64,000 nt of DNA from Melitaea cinxia (lineage: Eukaryota > Arthropoda > Insecta > Lepidoptera > Nymphalidae): positions 8,080,272-8,144,271 of the forward strand of contig NC_059422.1 in the NCBI RefSeq assembly GCF_905220565.1, read 5' to 3'. The position numbers and the translations under genes were made by a program. The notes under the pieces were generated by a model. That model was not told the DNA's origin and ran no database searches. It saw only the letters and a list, made by a program, of their open reading frames with translations. Shown here piece after piece: positions 10,999 through 22,394 of this stretch (the first letter of the stretch is position 1; every line of letters begins with the position of its first letter).

Positions 10999-12560
10999 GA
11001 GAATTGGAACAGACCAACTTCTACAGCCTTGCAGGTGATATAACTGTAATTACCAATTAACCTAACACAACAAACTTCCATAACAGTATTAAAACCAGTA
11101 CATATTTATCTAAATCACCTACATCCAACGCCATCTATTAACCATCGTAATAACTAACAAGTTAGCTAGTTACACAGATGGCGCTGGCGTACATCACGTC
11201 AATACGAAAGCCATGAATACTTGATCAGTCCGAAGCATCATAACCGGGTCCCGGTGAGATTTATCAGATTGTTACACCCCGGGATGCTGTGTAAAATATT
11301 CAAGGGTTACGGTAACTGGTTTTGTTTCAGGATGTAATGATGGACTTTCATGGACGATTACATAATTTATTATTTATATAGTTTCGTGTTAGTTTACGGC
11401 TGTTATTTGTTTTATTTTGTGCGGATTAATTGTCTGGAAAGTAGTTTTTCTGAGTTTGTCCTTTGGGAGGTTTTGTTGGTTATAAGTGGACGTACGTGCA
11501 AGCGTTAAAATATGAGTTTGATTGTTTGTATATGAAGAATGATATCGGTTTTTACTAGAGGATTTTTTCGTGTTAGGAAAAACTGCCTCAGCTAAAAAAT
11601 CTACAATAAATTTTCTTTCCATCATATTTTGACAAGCTGTTGTATTACTTTCTATAATTGTTTTCCAGAAAATATTTAATTACGTTCTATTTATTTGACA
11701 TATAAAATCTGAGCTTTAACACGTAAACTTATAGAGAAGATAAAATTTAAGCGTTCGTCAATGTCTCTATCTTTTTACCGACTAACGACAGACTTTAACA
11801 GTTTCATCTGTATTAGGTCGTGAATCTGTTTTACTATAACTTAAATATTAATTAATTAACACAAATCGTACTTAATCTAATTCAGAGGTATAATAAATAA
11901 TTAATTGCTCCACACCATGCTTCCTGAATTCCTAATGTCCAACATAATACCACGTCGTAATTTACGACAATGCTCATGTGGATACTGGCGGCAATCCTGT
12001 AGTGGACATCAATTCATCTGTCCTCGCCATCATCTGAACGTGAGAGGTTTATTGGAGTACTTAAATTATAGAATTTAGTGTAATTTTGAGGGTAGTTTGC
12101 AATTGTTTAACAAATTATTTTTGATTATGTTTGGGTTATATCAAATTTTTGGTGATGTTTATGATTGTCACATAATTACACAGTGTAATTTTTATATGAA
12201 ATAGTCATTAATTTCTTAAATATTCATATGAAACAAAAACTTCGGAGATACAGATAAAAGCTAATACAACTAGATTTTCAATCGCTGAAGATAAATAAGT
12301 TACATATTTATGTACTTCCCTGCCGTAGCGTGAGTTTTAGTTCTTTTTTTTCGTTGTGAAAAAAAAATAAAACTACCCTCCAATGATAATTTAACGAGCT
12401 GCTGTACAGTTACGTGCAGAATGTCCTAATATTCCTTTATTATAGTCCGTATGTGATTTACATAATCAAATATAACAGTGACGGAGCCGTGTGATAAACG
12501 TAGTCAGCAAGACCTACGTCTGCTCAGTTATGACGTAACGTGCATTAATATGATGTGTGA
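10999..12560. other. Unassigned AT-rich sequence
   Basis: No gene or intact repeat recognised. Segments around 11120-11285 (a CGCCATCTAT motif, GTACATCACG, TTACACCCCG) loosely resemble 19155-19310, hinting at old LTR-type sequence. A 53-codon ATG frame at about 11911-12079 contains several cysteines but nothing supports it as a gene. Confidence 0.35.
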
Positions 12561-12727
12561 ATTGTCATGAAATTTTAAACAGCCCAGTTGAACAGGTACG
12601 CCTCCGACGCTGGAAAACGTTTGGTTTGACGCGAAATTTGTGAACTTTGCTTTGTGGAGATTTAATTTGCATGACGGCTAGACTTTTGATACGTGAGGTA
12701 CTTGATACCCGGTAGACCAGTTGCTCG

Positions 12728-12746
12728 GTCCCACGTCGGGCGCCAA
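12728..12746 (-). other. PBS-like tRNA-Lys complementary motif
   Basis: On the minus strand reads TTGGCGCCCGACGTGGGACC, the form of a primer-binding site complementary to the 3' end of tRNA-Lys including its CCA. Related motifs occur at 14574-14592 and 20080-20098 on the same strand. No LTR pair was found around it; it may mark the start of the internal region of a decayed LTR retrotransposon. Confidence 0.4.
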
Positions 12747-12769
12747 TTTTTGTTTTAAATCTGTTCAAA

Positions 12770-13600
12770 TTTCGAATAATGTATGTTTTATTTTATTATA
12801 TTTAATATCCTCTGCTGTTTGTAATGACTTTATTACTATTATATTTATAAAAGATCGAAATAAACCGAAGAGTAGTACTGTAAAAAAATATCCCAAGTGA
12901 AATCACAGCGCGGTGTCACACTAAATGAAGTTATGCTATTCTTGAAACAATCACATTATAACGAGGTACTCACTATGCATCGCCTGTTTTTTTTTTTTAC
13001 ATTTCTGCTCTGTTAGTAAATTTTATTTAATTGAATAAACATGAAAATTAAACTTCCGAATTCAAACAAAACTTTCCGAGATAAAATTAATGTCTGTAAG
13101 CTCATCTTTTATTGCAATTTCAACTTATCAAAGGGATGATCTCCATTAATGATAATGATTACAAATATTGAATTTACGGTTAATATTGTATAGAAAATAT
13201 TTTTTGTGAATTCATTGCACCCCATAAAACTTTCCCCAATGATTTCCATCGTTATCTCGGCGGGTGTCCTATTTTATGGTTGATTTGAGACTTAATCGAT
13301 AAATTTGTAATGGCATTTGTAATATTTAATGTACTTTTAAATGGATCTTATCCTTTTTGTACATTGATACATTTTTCTTACTTTATTCCTTGTTGTAAAA
13401 TTTCTATTTTAGGATTAGTTATTTTTAATAAATTGTGATTTAATGACTACTAGCTGTTCCGACGAATTTCGTACAACCATATCTTTTCGTGAATCGATAT
13501 TCGTATTAAATTTTCTGTCATATAAAAACCTTGTTCGTGCAGTAATGAACGCAAAAAACAATAATCAAGTTATACACGTACGATACATTTCAGCGAATCT
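12770..13600. other. Unassigned AT-rich sequence
   Basis: Homopolymer-rich, with no recognised gene or repeat. The frame 13443-13679 runs into the repeat that starts at about 13606 and is not a gene. Confidence 0.4.
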
Positions 13601-13605
13601 TTTCT

Positions 13606-13885
13606 TTTTTAACCGACTTCAAAAAAGGAGGAGGTTACTGAATTTGCCCGTGTACATATTTATCTATGTTCGGCGATAACTTCGTCGTTTATGAACCGAT
13701 TTTGATAATTCTTTTTTTGTTGAAACCGGGATCTGATGATAGAATCTCAAAGAAATCGAGAGAAACCCTCGAAAATCGTAGTGACGATTAGTGCGTTATT
13801 TAATTTGTTTCGTCTACTTACGTTGTATTACTTGTCGACGTAATTGAAGTAGGTTTTTTTCGTTAGCTAGCAAACACAATTATTA
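13606..13885 (-). repeat. AACCGACTTC short element (shortened copy)
   Basis: Starts TTTAACCGACTTCAAAAAAG and ends GTAATTGAAGTAGGTTTTTT TCGTTAGCTAGCAAACACAA. Both inverted ends are preserved; the interior is partly deleted. Confidence 0.8.
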
Positions 13886-13889
13886 AGTA

Positions 13890-14560
13890 TTTATATGTCT
13901 ATTTACAATCATACTAGTATTAAGGCTACTTTTAAACGATATAAATTTCATAGAACTAAAAGCATTAAGAGAAACAGCTAGCATTGTCCGCACAACACAA
14001 AACCTTCAACAAATTACAGCAATACAATGAATTCTAAAGTCTTAACTATTTGTATTCGCAAACCAATTCACGGATATCTCTTAAGCTCCAGTGCTTAGTT
14101 ACTGTTAGGACAAGAAATTAATGTTGTTTCAGTTCAACAAGGATTTTAAAGTATTCTAGGACATATGCATTGGTAAACCTAGTTTTAAAGATTTATTTTT
14201 TTAACTATTCTGAATTTTGATGATAAATCTGAGAAAGTTATTCGTAAGTCTCTTAGCTAGTATGTGATCGACTGCTAGATAGTCTCGTAATAGTTGAAGG
14301 GAAGTCTGCTCCACTACAATGTTTGCTTGAGAGTTGGCGGTATATACTTTCTCCATGACTATTTACAGACAAATATGCTTATTATTCGCGATATTTTCCT
14401 TTACAACTATATTGATGAATTTTCGTCTGTTTTAAGACATAACAAACTCTTACTACTATTATTACTAAAACTAGGAAGTATATTTAAATATAAATTAATT
14501 AAATAACCATTTGCAATATTTTAATTACTCAAACTGGTTTTAATTTAAACAAAACCGACA
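13890..14560. other. Unassigned AT-rich sequence
   Basis: No repeat, gene or splice-signal pair is recognised. The frame 14294-14506 is low-complexity (poly-leucine from an ACTATT repeat) and unlikely to be real. Confidence 0.4.
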
Positions 14561-14573
14561 GTTCTAACGCTGA

Positions 14574-14820
14574 CCCCACGTTGGGCGCCAATGACAAGTG
14601 GTACATGATAACTTAACCCTTGTCAAAGGTTCGTGCTCAGAATTAACGCGCTTCTCGTTAGTTTCGTCGGTTCGTTGTTATTTATGTTAATAAATATATA
14701 TTAGACGGTGTAATGATGGAACGTTTCGCGACTGTCATACGTTATTAAAATACGAGTAATTAAGTCGAGTCGGTATGGTAATGAGTTTGTGATATATAGG
14801 TAAGGAAGTACCCTTGACAG
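14574..14820 (-). mobile_element. Possible LTR-retrotransposon remnant with PBS
   Basis: The minus strand reads TTGGCGCCCAACGTGGGG (complement of 14576-14593), the classic primer-binding site form for tRNA-Lys. Directly to its right, 14592-14820 starts TGACAAGTGG and ends CCCTTGACA, giving an imperfect TG...CA inverted end as an LTR would. No second LTR, gag or pol was found, so only a fragment survives if this reading is right. Confidence 0.35.
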
Positions 14821-14904
14821 TGTGATGAGAAATAGTCCAGATGTTGTAGCGGTTTCATTTCATTTGTTTTGTTGATATAAAGTTAGCTTAACTGAGTTAG
14901 ATCA

Positions 14905-15112
14905 AAGCAGGATGTATAATACTCAAAATCTAGTTCCTCGACCTTACAGAAGATCACAGCTTAATAATTATGCTTTCAAGCGGTGTGTTCCTGTGGTGAG
15001 TAAAGTGACCAAAGTTCCAGGGAGAGATTGGGAGAAGGGTGGGTAACGTGCTCGCGATGCTTCTGGTGCTGCAGGCGTCTATAAGCTACGGTAATCGCTT
15101 ACTTAGTTGTAG
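14905..15112 (+). repeat. SINE, AGAAGATCACAGCT family (diverged)
   Basis: CCTCGACCTTACAGAAGATC, GATGCTTCTGGTG, TGCAGGCGTCTATAAGCTAC and GGTAATCGCTTAC occur in the order of the well-preserved copy at 47868-48140. The 3' terminal GTTTGCCGACC is lost. Confidence 0.8.
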
Positions 15113-15865
15113 CAAAAAATACAAATCAATTCAAGAAAAGAATAGATGCGTTTATGAGAATTAAACACATTTATCTTTTCAATATTAATAGGTTTTGAAT
15201 ACCAGGCAATTATCAGTTATTTCAACTGCACGTCTGAATTAGTAAATAATTATTATTAAAAAAAAAGTTATTATGTAAATGGTTGGTGTTGTAACATAAT
15301 GTGTTTGTCTGAATATTGGTGTTGTTAGTAAATAGTGATATTAATGAAGTAAATAGAGTGGTGCAATTGTTCCGCAAAACTGTATTATGTTTGCACGCAG
15401 TCGAAATTGTCTATTTGTTTTTGTGGATAATTTAATAGCCCAAAAGCGGGTTTTATTTAAAATTAGGCGATCAAAGTTGATTTAGATTGGGTATAAGTTT
15501 TTATTACTTAAGGTATTGAAATATGACCATTTTTTTCTAACTCGATTTTCAATTCGATAGTGAAAATGTAAGTAATATTGTTTGGAAAAAAATGTATTTA
15601 ACATTAAACAATGTTAGAGGACTCGTCGATTCGCTTACAACTTTTTTTTTTTTCGGGTAATAGAAACAAGTTTATTAAAATACGTGCCGCGTTTTCTCCT
15701 ACCTTCACGTTTCGTTTCATTTCGTAATAATCGTCCTCGTTTTTATCAAGACTCGCAAACTTTACGACTTAACTTTATTTTTTATAAAAAAAAAATACTA
15801 TACACATTACATCGACCTCAGCTTTTTTCAAATTTCTTAAGCAATAAACTTATATAAGCTTTTTT
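15113..15865. other. Unassigned AT-rich sequence
   Basis: Contains several A/T runs; no gene, repeat or structured element recognised. Confidence 0.4.
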
Positions 15866-15867
15866 CA

Positions 15868-16058
15868 TTGAGGTAGGGCGCAGCAGGAAACTTCTTGCTC
15901 GAAATTTGAGGCAGTCTTACGGGGAAAGTACCTTCATTTTAAAAAATGCTCTCAAGTTAGATCTGGTAGGGTTGGCAACTGCTGCCATGCTTAGCACTAG
16001 CTTTAAAGGTTATAGGCTACAGTAATCGTTTACCATTAGACAGCCTGTAAGCTTGTTT
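15868..16058 (+). repeat. Old SINE copy, AGAAGATCACAGCT family
   Basis: GAGGTAGGGCGCAGCAGGAA and later GGCTACAGTAATCGTTTACC with AGCCTGTAAGCTTGTTTG match the 5' and 3' parts of the family; the middle is poorly conserved. Confidence 0.65.
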
Positions 16059-16740
16059 GTAACTCTACAGGTGTAAAATAAATATTACAAGGTAAAGACT
16101 AGGTAGAAGACTTGAAGTTTATCCTCACAGAAAGATCATTCATCACTCACCCTCTTATACCGTCACATTAAATTTTCAATTGAAATAGACCGATGTCACA
16201 TAGGGATCGCGCGACGAAATACCGTGTAAAAATTCGAGACTGAATTCTAAGTAGTTTTTTTCACAAATGGGATAAGAGCTTCGGCACTTTATATAAAACA
16301 TTTTATATATTTAAGACTACAACTGATCATACAATATTAATACTTCCTCATATAGATAAATAACTACATAAAAACTACATCTTTTGTATATTATTTTTTA
16401 TGAAATATAGATAAATATTTAACTTGTTCGAAATGTGTCAAACTAAGTGTAGATAATGTCATAATGTTCTAAAAATTAGCTTAAAAAAACTAAATTGTTT
16501 TGGGCTGCATACGCTTAAATTGCCAAATTTTATGAATGATGATGATATGAACAATAAAGGTTTTTTTTATATAAATGGAAACACTTAATAACCAGGGAAA
16601 CTAAAATCTTTCACACTAAAATTCTCTCATAAATTTTCCAACGTTGTAATTGTTTGTGAAAGCAAATCACTTAAAAAGCATTACAGGCCGAAAAATTGGC
16701 GCAAAATAGATATTGATTTAACTTCGCACCAATAATACCC
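16059..16740. other. Unassigned AT-rich sequence
   Basis: Nothing recognised. Confidence 0.4.
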
Positions 16741-16744
16741 AATA

Positions 16745-16830
16745 ACGACCTCAGAGGGTCATTCAGTCTTATTAATGACCTCTTATGACCTCTTTCTGTC
16801 GCCGTTAAGCATTTTACGTTATTAATAGGT
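16745..16830 (-). promoter_or_regulatory. Candidate nuclear-receptor site (DR4)
   Basis: Two perfect TGACCT half-sites (16776-16781 and 16786-16791) are separated by four bases, which on the minus strand is AGGTCA-N4-AGGTCA, a direct repeat of spacing four. A CGACCT and a GGGTCA lie within 35 bases upstream, and TTATTAAT homeodomain-like cores flank it. DR4 is a known target spacing of nuclear receptors such as the ecdysone receptor/USP pair. Whether this is used is unknown. Confidence 0.25.
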
Positions 16831-19800
16831 GTCGTAATGAGCAAGGGCTCGATATTTTACGAGTGTTTTGATTTAAAATATAGATGATTATGTTTTGGCA
16901 AAAATTTTGCAGAAGTAATTTATAATTTCTTTACTAGATAATAGTCACCCTACTATTAAAATGGCAACGAAATGAGGGTAGAGTTAATGATTTTACATTA
17001 TCATTTATTTCTAAATAGAAAATCTTTTAACTTTATTTAATAAGAGACGTCCTTGGTAACTTTAATCTGTACTGATTTTCAATGGTTGATAGATTGATTT
17101 ATATCTAGTCCTAATACTTCGCTTTTGTGGGTCATAGCGTGATCTTTTATCGCCTGTACTGACTGGAGTAGTGTAGTTTTTAAATGATAAATATTTAACC
17201 ACACAAAATTCGCTCTATTGAAATACTAATTACAAAATAATACTAAATTGTAATGATTAGAATTGTACTAATCAAAATACAAATAAACGCCTCCATTTCA
17301 TCCATATTTACAATATATTTTCCAAGCAAATGATAATTTTGTTAATATTAATCGTAATACGTATAAGCGTTCAAAAACTACACGCGTGAAAACGTACATT
17401 GGTTGCGTTTAATTCAATTAAAACTATTATTACAGATAACACTTGTGGTCGTGCGGTGTATCTATTTTAACGCACAGTTTAGCAATGTATAATTAAAGCA
17501 ATTACAATTAAACGAAACATATAAAATACGTGTTTATATTAATATTACATAAACGTACATTCTGGCACTTGACGATTTTTTTAGAGTGATTTACTCCTTG
17601 CCCATACTTTCACTAGTCTTATATATAATACAAATCGTCAGTAACAAGATTTTGTGATAAAAAAAAATGCTGGATAATGGTTTCGAAACGTTACTGATGC
17701 GTCATGAATCTATGTGTATCCCTTGAAATATACAGATTTAGATCCCATTCCTTTCTGAGATGGGGTTTTTTAAAATGCAGCAGTCGGTTTTTCTACTGGT
17801 TACGTATCCACTGGACTCTTATTTGAGTACCTTATTTTAATACATTTTAGTGAAAGTTTAAAAAATTGCTCTTAAGTAGTTCTACATAACGATGATATTT
17901 TTTTTCCAAATGATGTTCTTCTAGAATCCAGATTAGACTCATCGGTTAAGGTTGTCCGTCATTTTTCATCATATCGAAGTCAAAAGTTAAACAAAAACAA
18001 TAGTTAATAAATTATATCTATATGTTCTATCTATAAGTTTACAATTTGAAATCTATTATAAAAAACCACGTAAAAATGTTTTCAATATTCAAAACAAACT
18101 GAGCAATATCAGTCTGAATAGGCGATTTTCAGTATACCTAATCTTACGAATACCTTCAACCGAAACAATAGCGCATAAAACAAAAAATATCTTTGCATTT
18201 TAAGCATCTAATAAACACTAATGGATCTGATAAAAATAAATTGAATACTTGAAATATAACCGAAGGTAAATTGAATAAACTAATTTTCTCCTGAACTTTG
18301 CTATTGGAAATCTATCAAAGGCAATAGCTTTAAAAATCCAAACTACCCTCAAACAACTTCATAGCTTGTAACCCGTAAAAAGCCGTATGAAGCGACAGCT
18401 GGTTCAAATGGACCCCAACAGATTTACGAGCTGAGTAACTATTACGGCGGTCTAATCGACCCGCGGTAAATCGTTCCAAAATAGAAATTGAATTTTTCTT
18501 ATTGTGTCGACCGTTAATGGTCGTTGCTTTCGATAATTTGTCAAATTCTAAAGTATCTTTAGTATATTTTCATCGTCGAGTTCTGTTTTGATGAAAAGTG
18601 TAATAAATCATTATTGTTTCACCGATTAAATGAAATTAGGGCAACAAGCTTCCGTATATATATTAGAACTATAATTTAAGAGTCAATTGTTCATGTTAAT
18701 TTGCATCGCATTTGTCAAATGCCTTAATCACTGTAATTAATACATCTTAATGAAGTCGATTAAAGATAAACAGTGACGTATTTCTTACACCATCTGGCTT
18801 CGAGCTCCAGATGTTTTAAACTATTTCTTAATCACTCCCCATTTTTTATGCAGGTAGTAAAGTTAAATTAAATACATTATTTCAAAATATAGCTAAATGT
18901 TGAACAGTCACATCTTAAATACTTAATAATAGTAACCCCATCTATCAACGAGTAGCGCAAACTCACGAAATGCCCACTCGTCTATCAAATTTCGTCCTGA
19001 ACCTTCGCTAGGAGTAATCGGGCGTGGCAAATGGTTGATTCTTCCATACTTACAGTTTACATATAAAAATACTAACACAAAAAATATTACATCACAAAGT
19101 AATCAAGAGTTTAAAATCGGAATATAAAATTAAGTTACAAAGTTTAGTTTAGAAATAAATTAAACTTGAACGGTCAACGCCATCTATCGACCGATAAAGT
19201 TGAGCTATAAAGGGTCACAGCTTGCAACGTACATCAGTGTACGCCCCGCGCTCGAACCAATCAGGCGTGTCTTGAAAAATGTAGTCCGCACGAATCATTA
19301 CACCCCCTTGCCTTTATTGTAATATAAATCGTTCGCCAATTTTCTGGAAGTGACGTCTTGTCGTGTTTTGCTTATTTTCGTTATTTTTGCCGTTTTTTTT
19401 TTATACAGTATCATTAAACGCGGTGTGGTTAATTTTATTTCTATCTTTTGTAATTTGTATAGAGTGTATTACAGTGTTTGTAGGACCATTATTGTTATTG
19501 ACATTGAGAATCTATTGGTGTGGTAATTTAGCTAATATATTTGCATTTCGATTTAGAATTTTCTCGTGATACAAGTTTAACCATTGTATTTAATTAGGTA
19601 CTTTAAAATGTTAGTAGTTTTAGTTTAATGTTATAACAACATTCTAAAGTAGTAGTCCAAAAATATGATGAACGCGGTCTTTAGTATGCTTAAATCCCTA
19701 AGGATTGGACTTTTACAAATCATCTCACGTTTGCTACGCCTAATAACGATCTTTACTCTTAGTAGGAAAAATTATCCCCAAATCAAATAGGGGATAAGCG

Positions 19801-20075
19801 TGGCAGTACAAATTTCAATCTAATAATGAAAGTTGTTTCAATAAATGTACTATACAACTTTAAAAAAAAATCAAACTATTTCGATCAATAAAGTACCTCT
19901 AGGTATGTATAAATATAGGTTTAATAATTCAGTAGACATTCGCCATATATTTACATTTATTTTACCTCTTAAAGATTGATACCGTAATTACGATCCACAT
20001 ATCGTCGGAATAAAACAGCGGATCTCGGAAAAGCTCTCGAATACACTTCCGGATTACTGATTTTTAATCACCGTA
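16831..20075. other. Long unassigned stretch
   Basis: More than 3 kb without a recognised gene or full repeat. Noted inside: a GC-richer patch at 18380-18480 without a convincing frame, a perfect hairpin CATCTGG...CCAGATG at 18791-18813, and at 19155-19310 sequence with GTACATCAG, a CCAATCAG box and TTACACCCCC that loosely resembles 11120-11285. The frame 19363-19569 is hydrophobic and T-run derived and is not called. Confidence 0.4.
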
Positions 20076-20079
20076 CCTA

Positions 20080-20098
20080 GTCCCACGTCGGGCGCCAA
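20080..20098 (-). other. PBS-like tRNA-Lys complementary motif
   Basis: Minus strand reads TTGGCGCCCGACGTGGGACT, nearly the same as the motif at 12728-12746. The flanks differ from those of the other two sites, and no LTR pair is visible. Confidence 0.35.
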
Positions 20099-20099
20099 C

Positions 20100-21670
20100 G
20101 TTGATTTTTTTATATTTACTACCCTTTTGTCAGCGATCTCATCAAGCAAGGTTAGGAGTTAACCGTAAATGAAAAGAGAAAAAAACGTGTGCGATTTCCA
20201 TTGATTTTGAATTGTTCTACAGTCTTGATCAGTGTTTTTTTCGAACTTAACTAATATTCGTCCTATTTTTGGTTGTAACGTTCGGCTACTCCCCTAACTA
20301 AAGTGTAAAGCTACCCTACCTAAAGAATCATGATGTTAGATTACAAATTGTTAAATAATTGACGCGGTGAATCACAAGCCTTCTCAACTTGGATCTATAA
20401 ATATTTGAATTTTCATCCAACTGTTACTACCCAAGTTAAGCTTTTCAAATCCCTGAGAGTCGCGACCTGCAGATTAAGAAACAATGGTCTATAATCTAGA
20501 CTAAAGATTGTTAGAAATAGTTTGAAGTTTAGATTTATAAGTGAAATGGGTTTATTTAGGTTGTGTAGTTTGTGTGAATAGAGCAAAGTTGTTGCGGATC
20601 GGTAGTTTAGTGTCTGAGTGATATCTAACTCCAGTACTCTCTTGTTTTCAATGGTCTGCGTAATTTTCTAATGAGTGCACTATTTTATTATTATTAATTA
20701 CTTTTGTTATCTATAGTTATTATTTATTAAAACTTAATCATATTTTGTCCCATTATCTTGCTGTTTTGTAATTGTCGTTAATTATATTAACAAGCGTTTA
20801 ATTATAATTCTGTATTGTTTCAGGTACATCTGAGGAACACTGATACGAGAAATTGAAAAGAACGCCTTTCATTGCTTCTTCAACGACTTTGTATAGTTAT
20901 AATAATCTGTATATAACAATCTTTTGTAACTTCTATGTGTAACTACTTATATATTTCCAATACTTTTTAATATTGCCTTTCAGGTGACAAGGAAACTCAC
21001 GGTACTCCGATCCACAAAAGCTATATCATTTCCTGGGTTTTCATTTGTGTGCTCACATTGAGAACGCCGGAACATGCAAACCTCAGGAGAACATATTCAA
21101 GTACTTAGTGGTTTTAAGATCTGCTTGTAGATGGCGCTGTTAGGATATATTTAAAAGTTTAGGTTTTTATGTAATTTAATCGTCTGAATTAGGGAAATTC
21201 CAGTTTCTTAATGTCTCTCGGGTACTTTAATATTATTATTACTGATGTTAGACTTAATTGAAATATTTATATTTTTTTATATTATGTAGGTCAGAAGGTC
21301 AGTGTGTCAGACTTTCTAACTAATTTAAAAAATGAAATCAATGTTTTATTACGTACCAACATGTAATTTTTCTCTAAATCATGGGATTCGTTTCTTCTGG
21401 AAGATTTAAAGAAGAGAAGATAATGTACAGTTACGTACCCTTGTCATTCTTCTTGCCCGGTGTTTTTATACAACTGGACGGAGAACTGATAAGGGCATGT
21501 TCTGTTACAGAGCATCACAGAGAAGAATGAAGAATTTTTAGAAGTTTGTTCTTTGTGGGTAGTTTTAATAGTTTGTATATTTTCTCTATTGGAATTAAAA
21601 ATAAAATAATTACGTGTTTTCTTTTTCTATGTATGAATGTTGTATTCTTGTTTTTTTACGATCATAATGT
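20100..21670. other. Unassigned stretch with two acceptor-like sites
   Basis: Two strong pyrimidine-tract/AG sites are present: one ending at about 20823 (TTCTGTATTGTTTCAG) and one at about 20983 (TATTGCCTTTCAG). The second is followed by a 25-codon open stretch of ordinary composition ending at a TGA. They may be 3' exons of an untranslated or partly coding transcript, but no donor partner is identified. The rest is AT-rich. Confidence 0.3.
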
Positions 21671-21675
21671 TTTTA

Positions 21676-22392
21676 ACCTGCTTCCTAAAAAGGAGGAGGG
21701 CAATTCGATTGTATTTTTTTCTTTTTTTATGAATGTACCTCAGAACTTGATAGGTGGACCGATTTTGATGATTTTTATTTAATCGAAAGGTAGTGCGTGT
21801 TGTGTGGCCCATTTAAATGTGATCGCGGTTTAATAACTACTTTTGAGTAATCTTTGGTAATGCTTATTGACTAGACTATTTTTTCGGCCACTTAAAGGAC
21901 ATCCATTAACTGTATGAGCTCAGAATAAGGGGGAAGAGTCCAATGAAATCTCACCAAATCTCATTTAGACCGAGGGGGGATAATCGAAGATATCACATCA
22001 ACTTCAAAAAATATAAAATATTACAGATATTGCAATATATATATTGTATAATATATACTTTTTATAACATTTTAAGTGTTCATTTTACCCGCTAAAATAA
22101 ATCTCATGGCTTTTAAAATCATTTAGGTTTTCCTTTGAATTTTATGTAATTTAAATAAATGAACTATAGTACACTTGAACAGTTTTTTATTTCCCGTCAA
22201 TCTCTATTATATTCACGTCAATCTCATGTAAGGGGAGGGGGGTCCAGGCAAATCTCACCTAAGGGGAAGGGGTCTAAACTGATCGAAAAATAGCTGACGT
22301 AATAATTGGATGACCCCTTACGTTATATTACTTATCGATGTAGTTGAAGTCATTTTTTTTTTTTTCGTTTACGAGCAAACACAATTATCGAT
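21676..22392 (-). repeat. AACCGACTTC short element, split by a later insertion
   Basis: The left part (21676-21891) runs from AACCTGCTTCCTAAAAAGGA to GACTATTTTTTCG and the right part (22318-22392) from TACGTTATATTACTTATCGA to CGTTTACGAGCAAACACAAT. In unbroken copies these two parts are adjacent. The 423 bases between them are a separate transposon. Confidence 0.75.
21895..22317. mobile_element. MITE nested in the AACCGACTTC element (PIF/Harbinger-like?)
   Basis: The left end AAGGACATCCATTAACTG and the reverse complement of the right end (AGGGGTCATCCAATTATT) form imperfect inverted repeats. G/C-rich AGGGGGAAGAGTCC and GGGGAAGGGGTC blocks lie just inside both ends. The trinucleotide TTA flanks it on both sides (21892-21894, 22318-22320), the duplication size typical of PIF/Harbinger. 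It has no coding capacity. The superfamily call rests only on ends and duplication size. Confidence 0.6.
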
Positions 22393-22394
22393 GA

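Noticed and set aside
19155..19330. Promoter with CCAAT and CRE-like boxes
   Set aside because: Similar text occurs near 11.2 kb, so it is more likely part of an old repeat than a host promoter.
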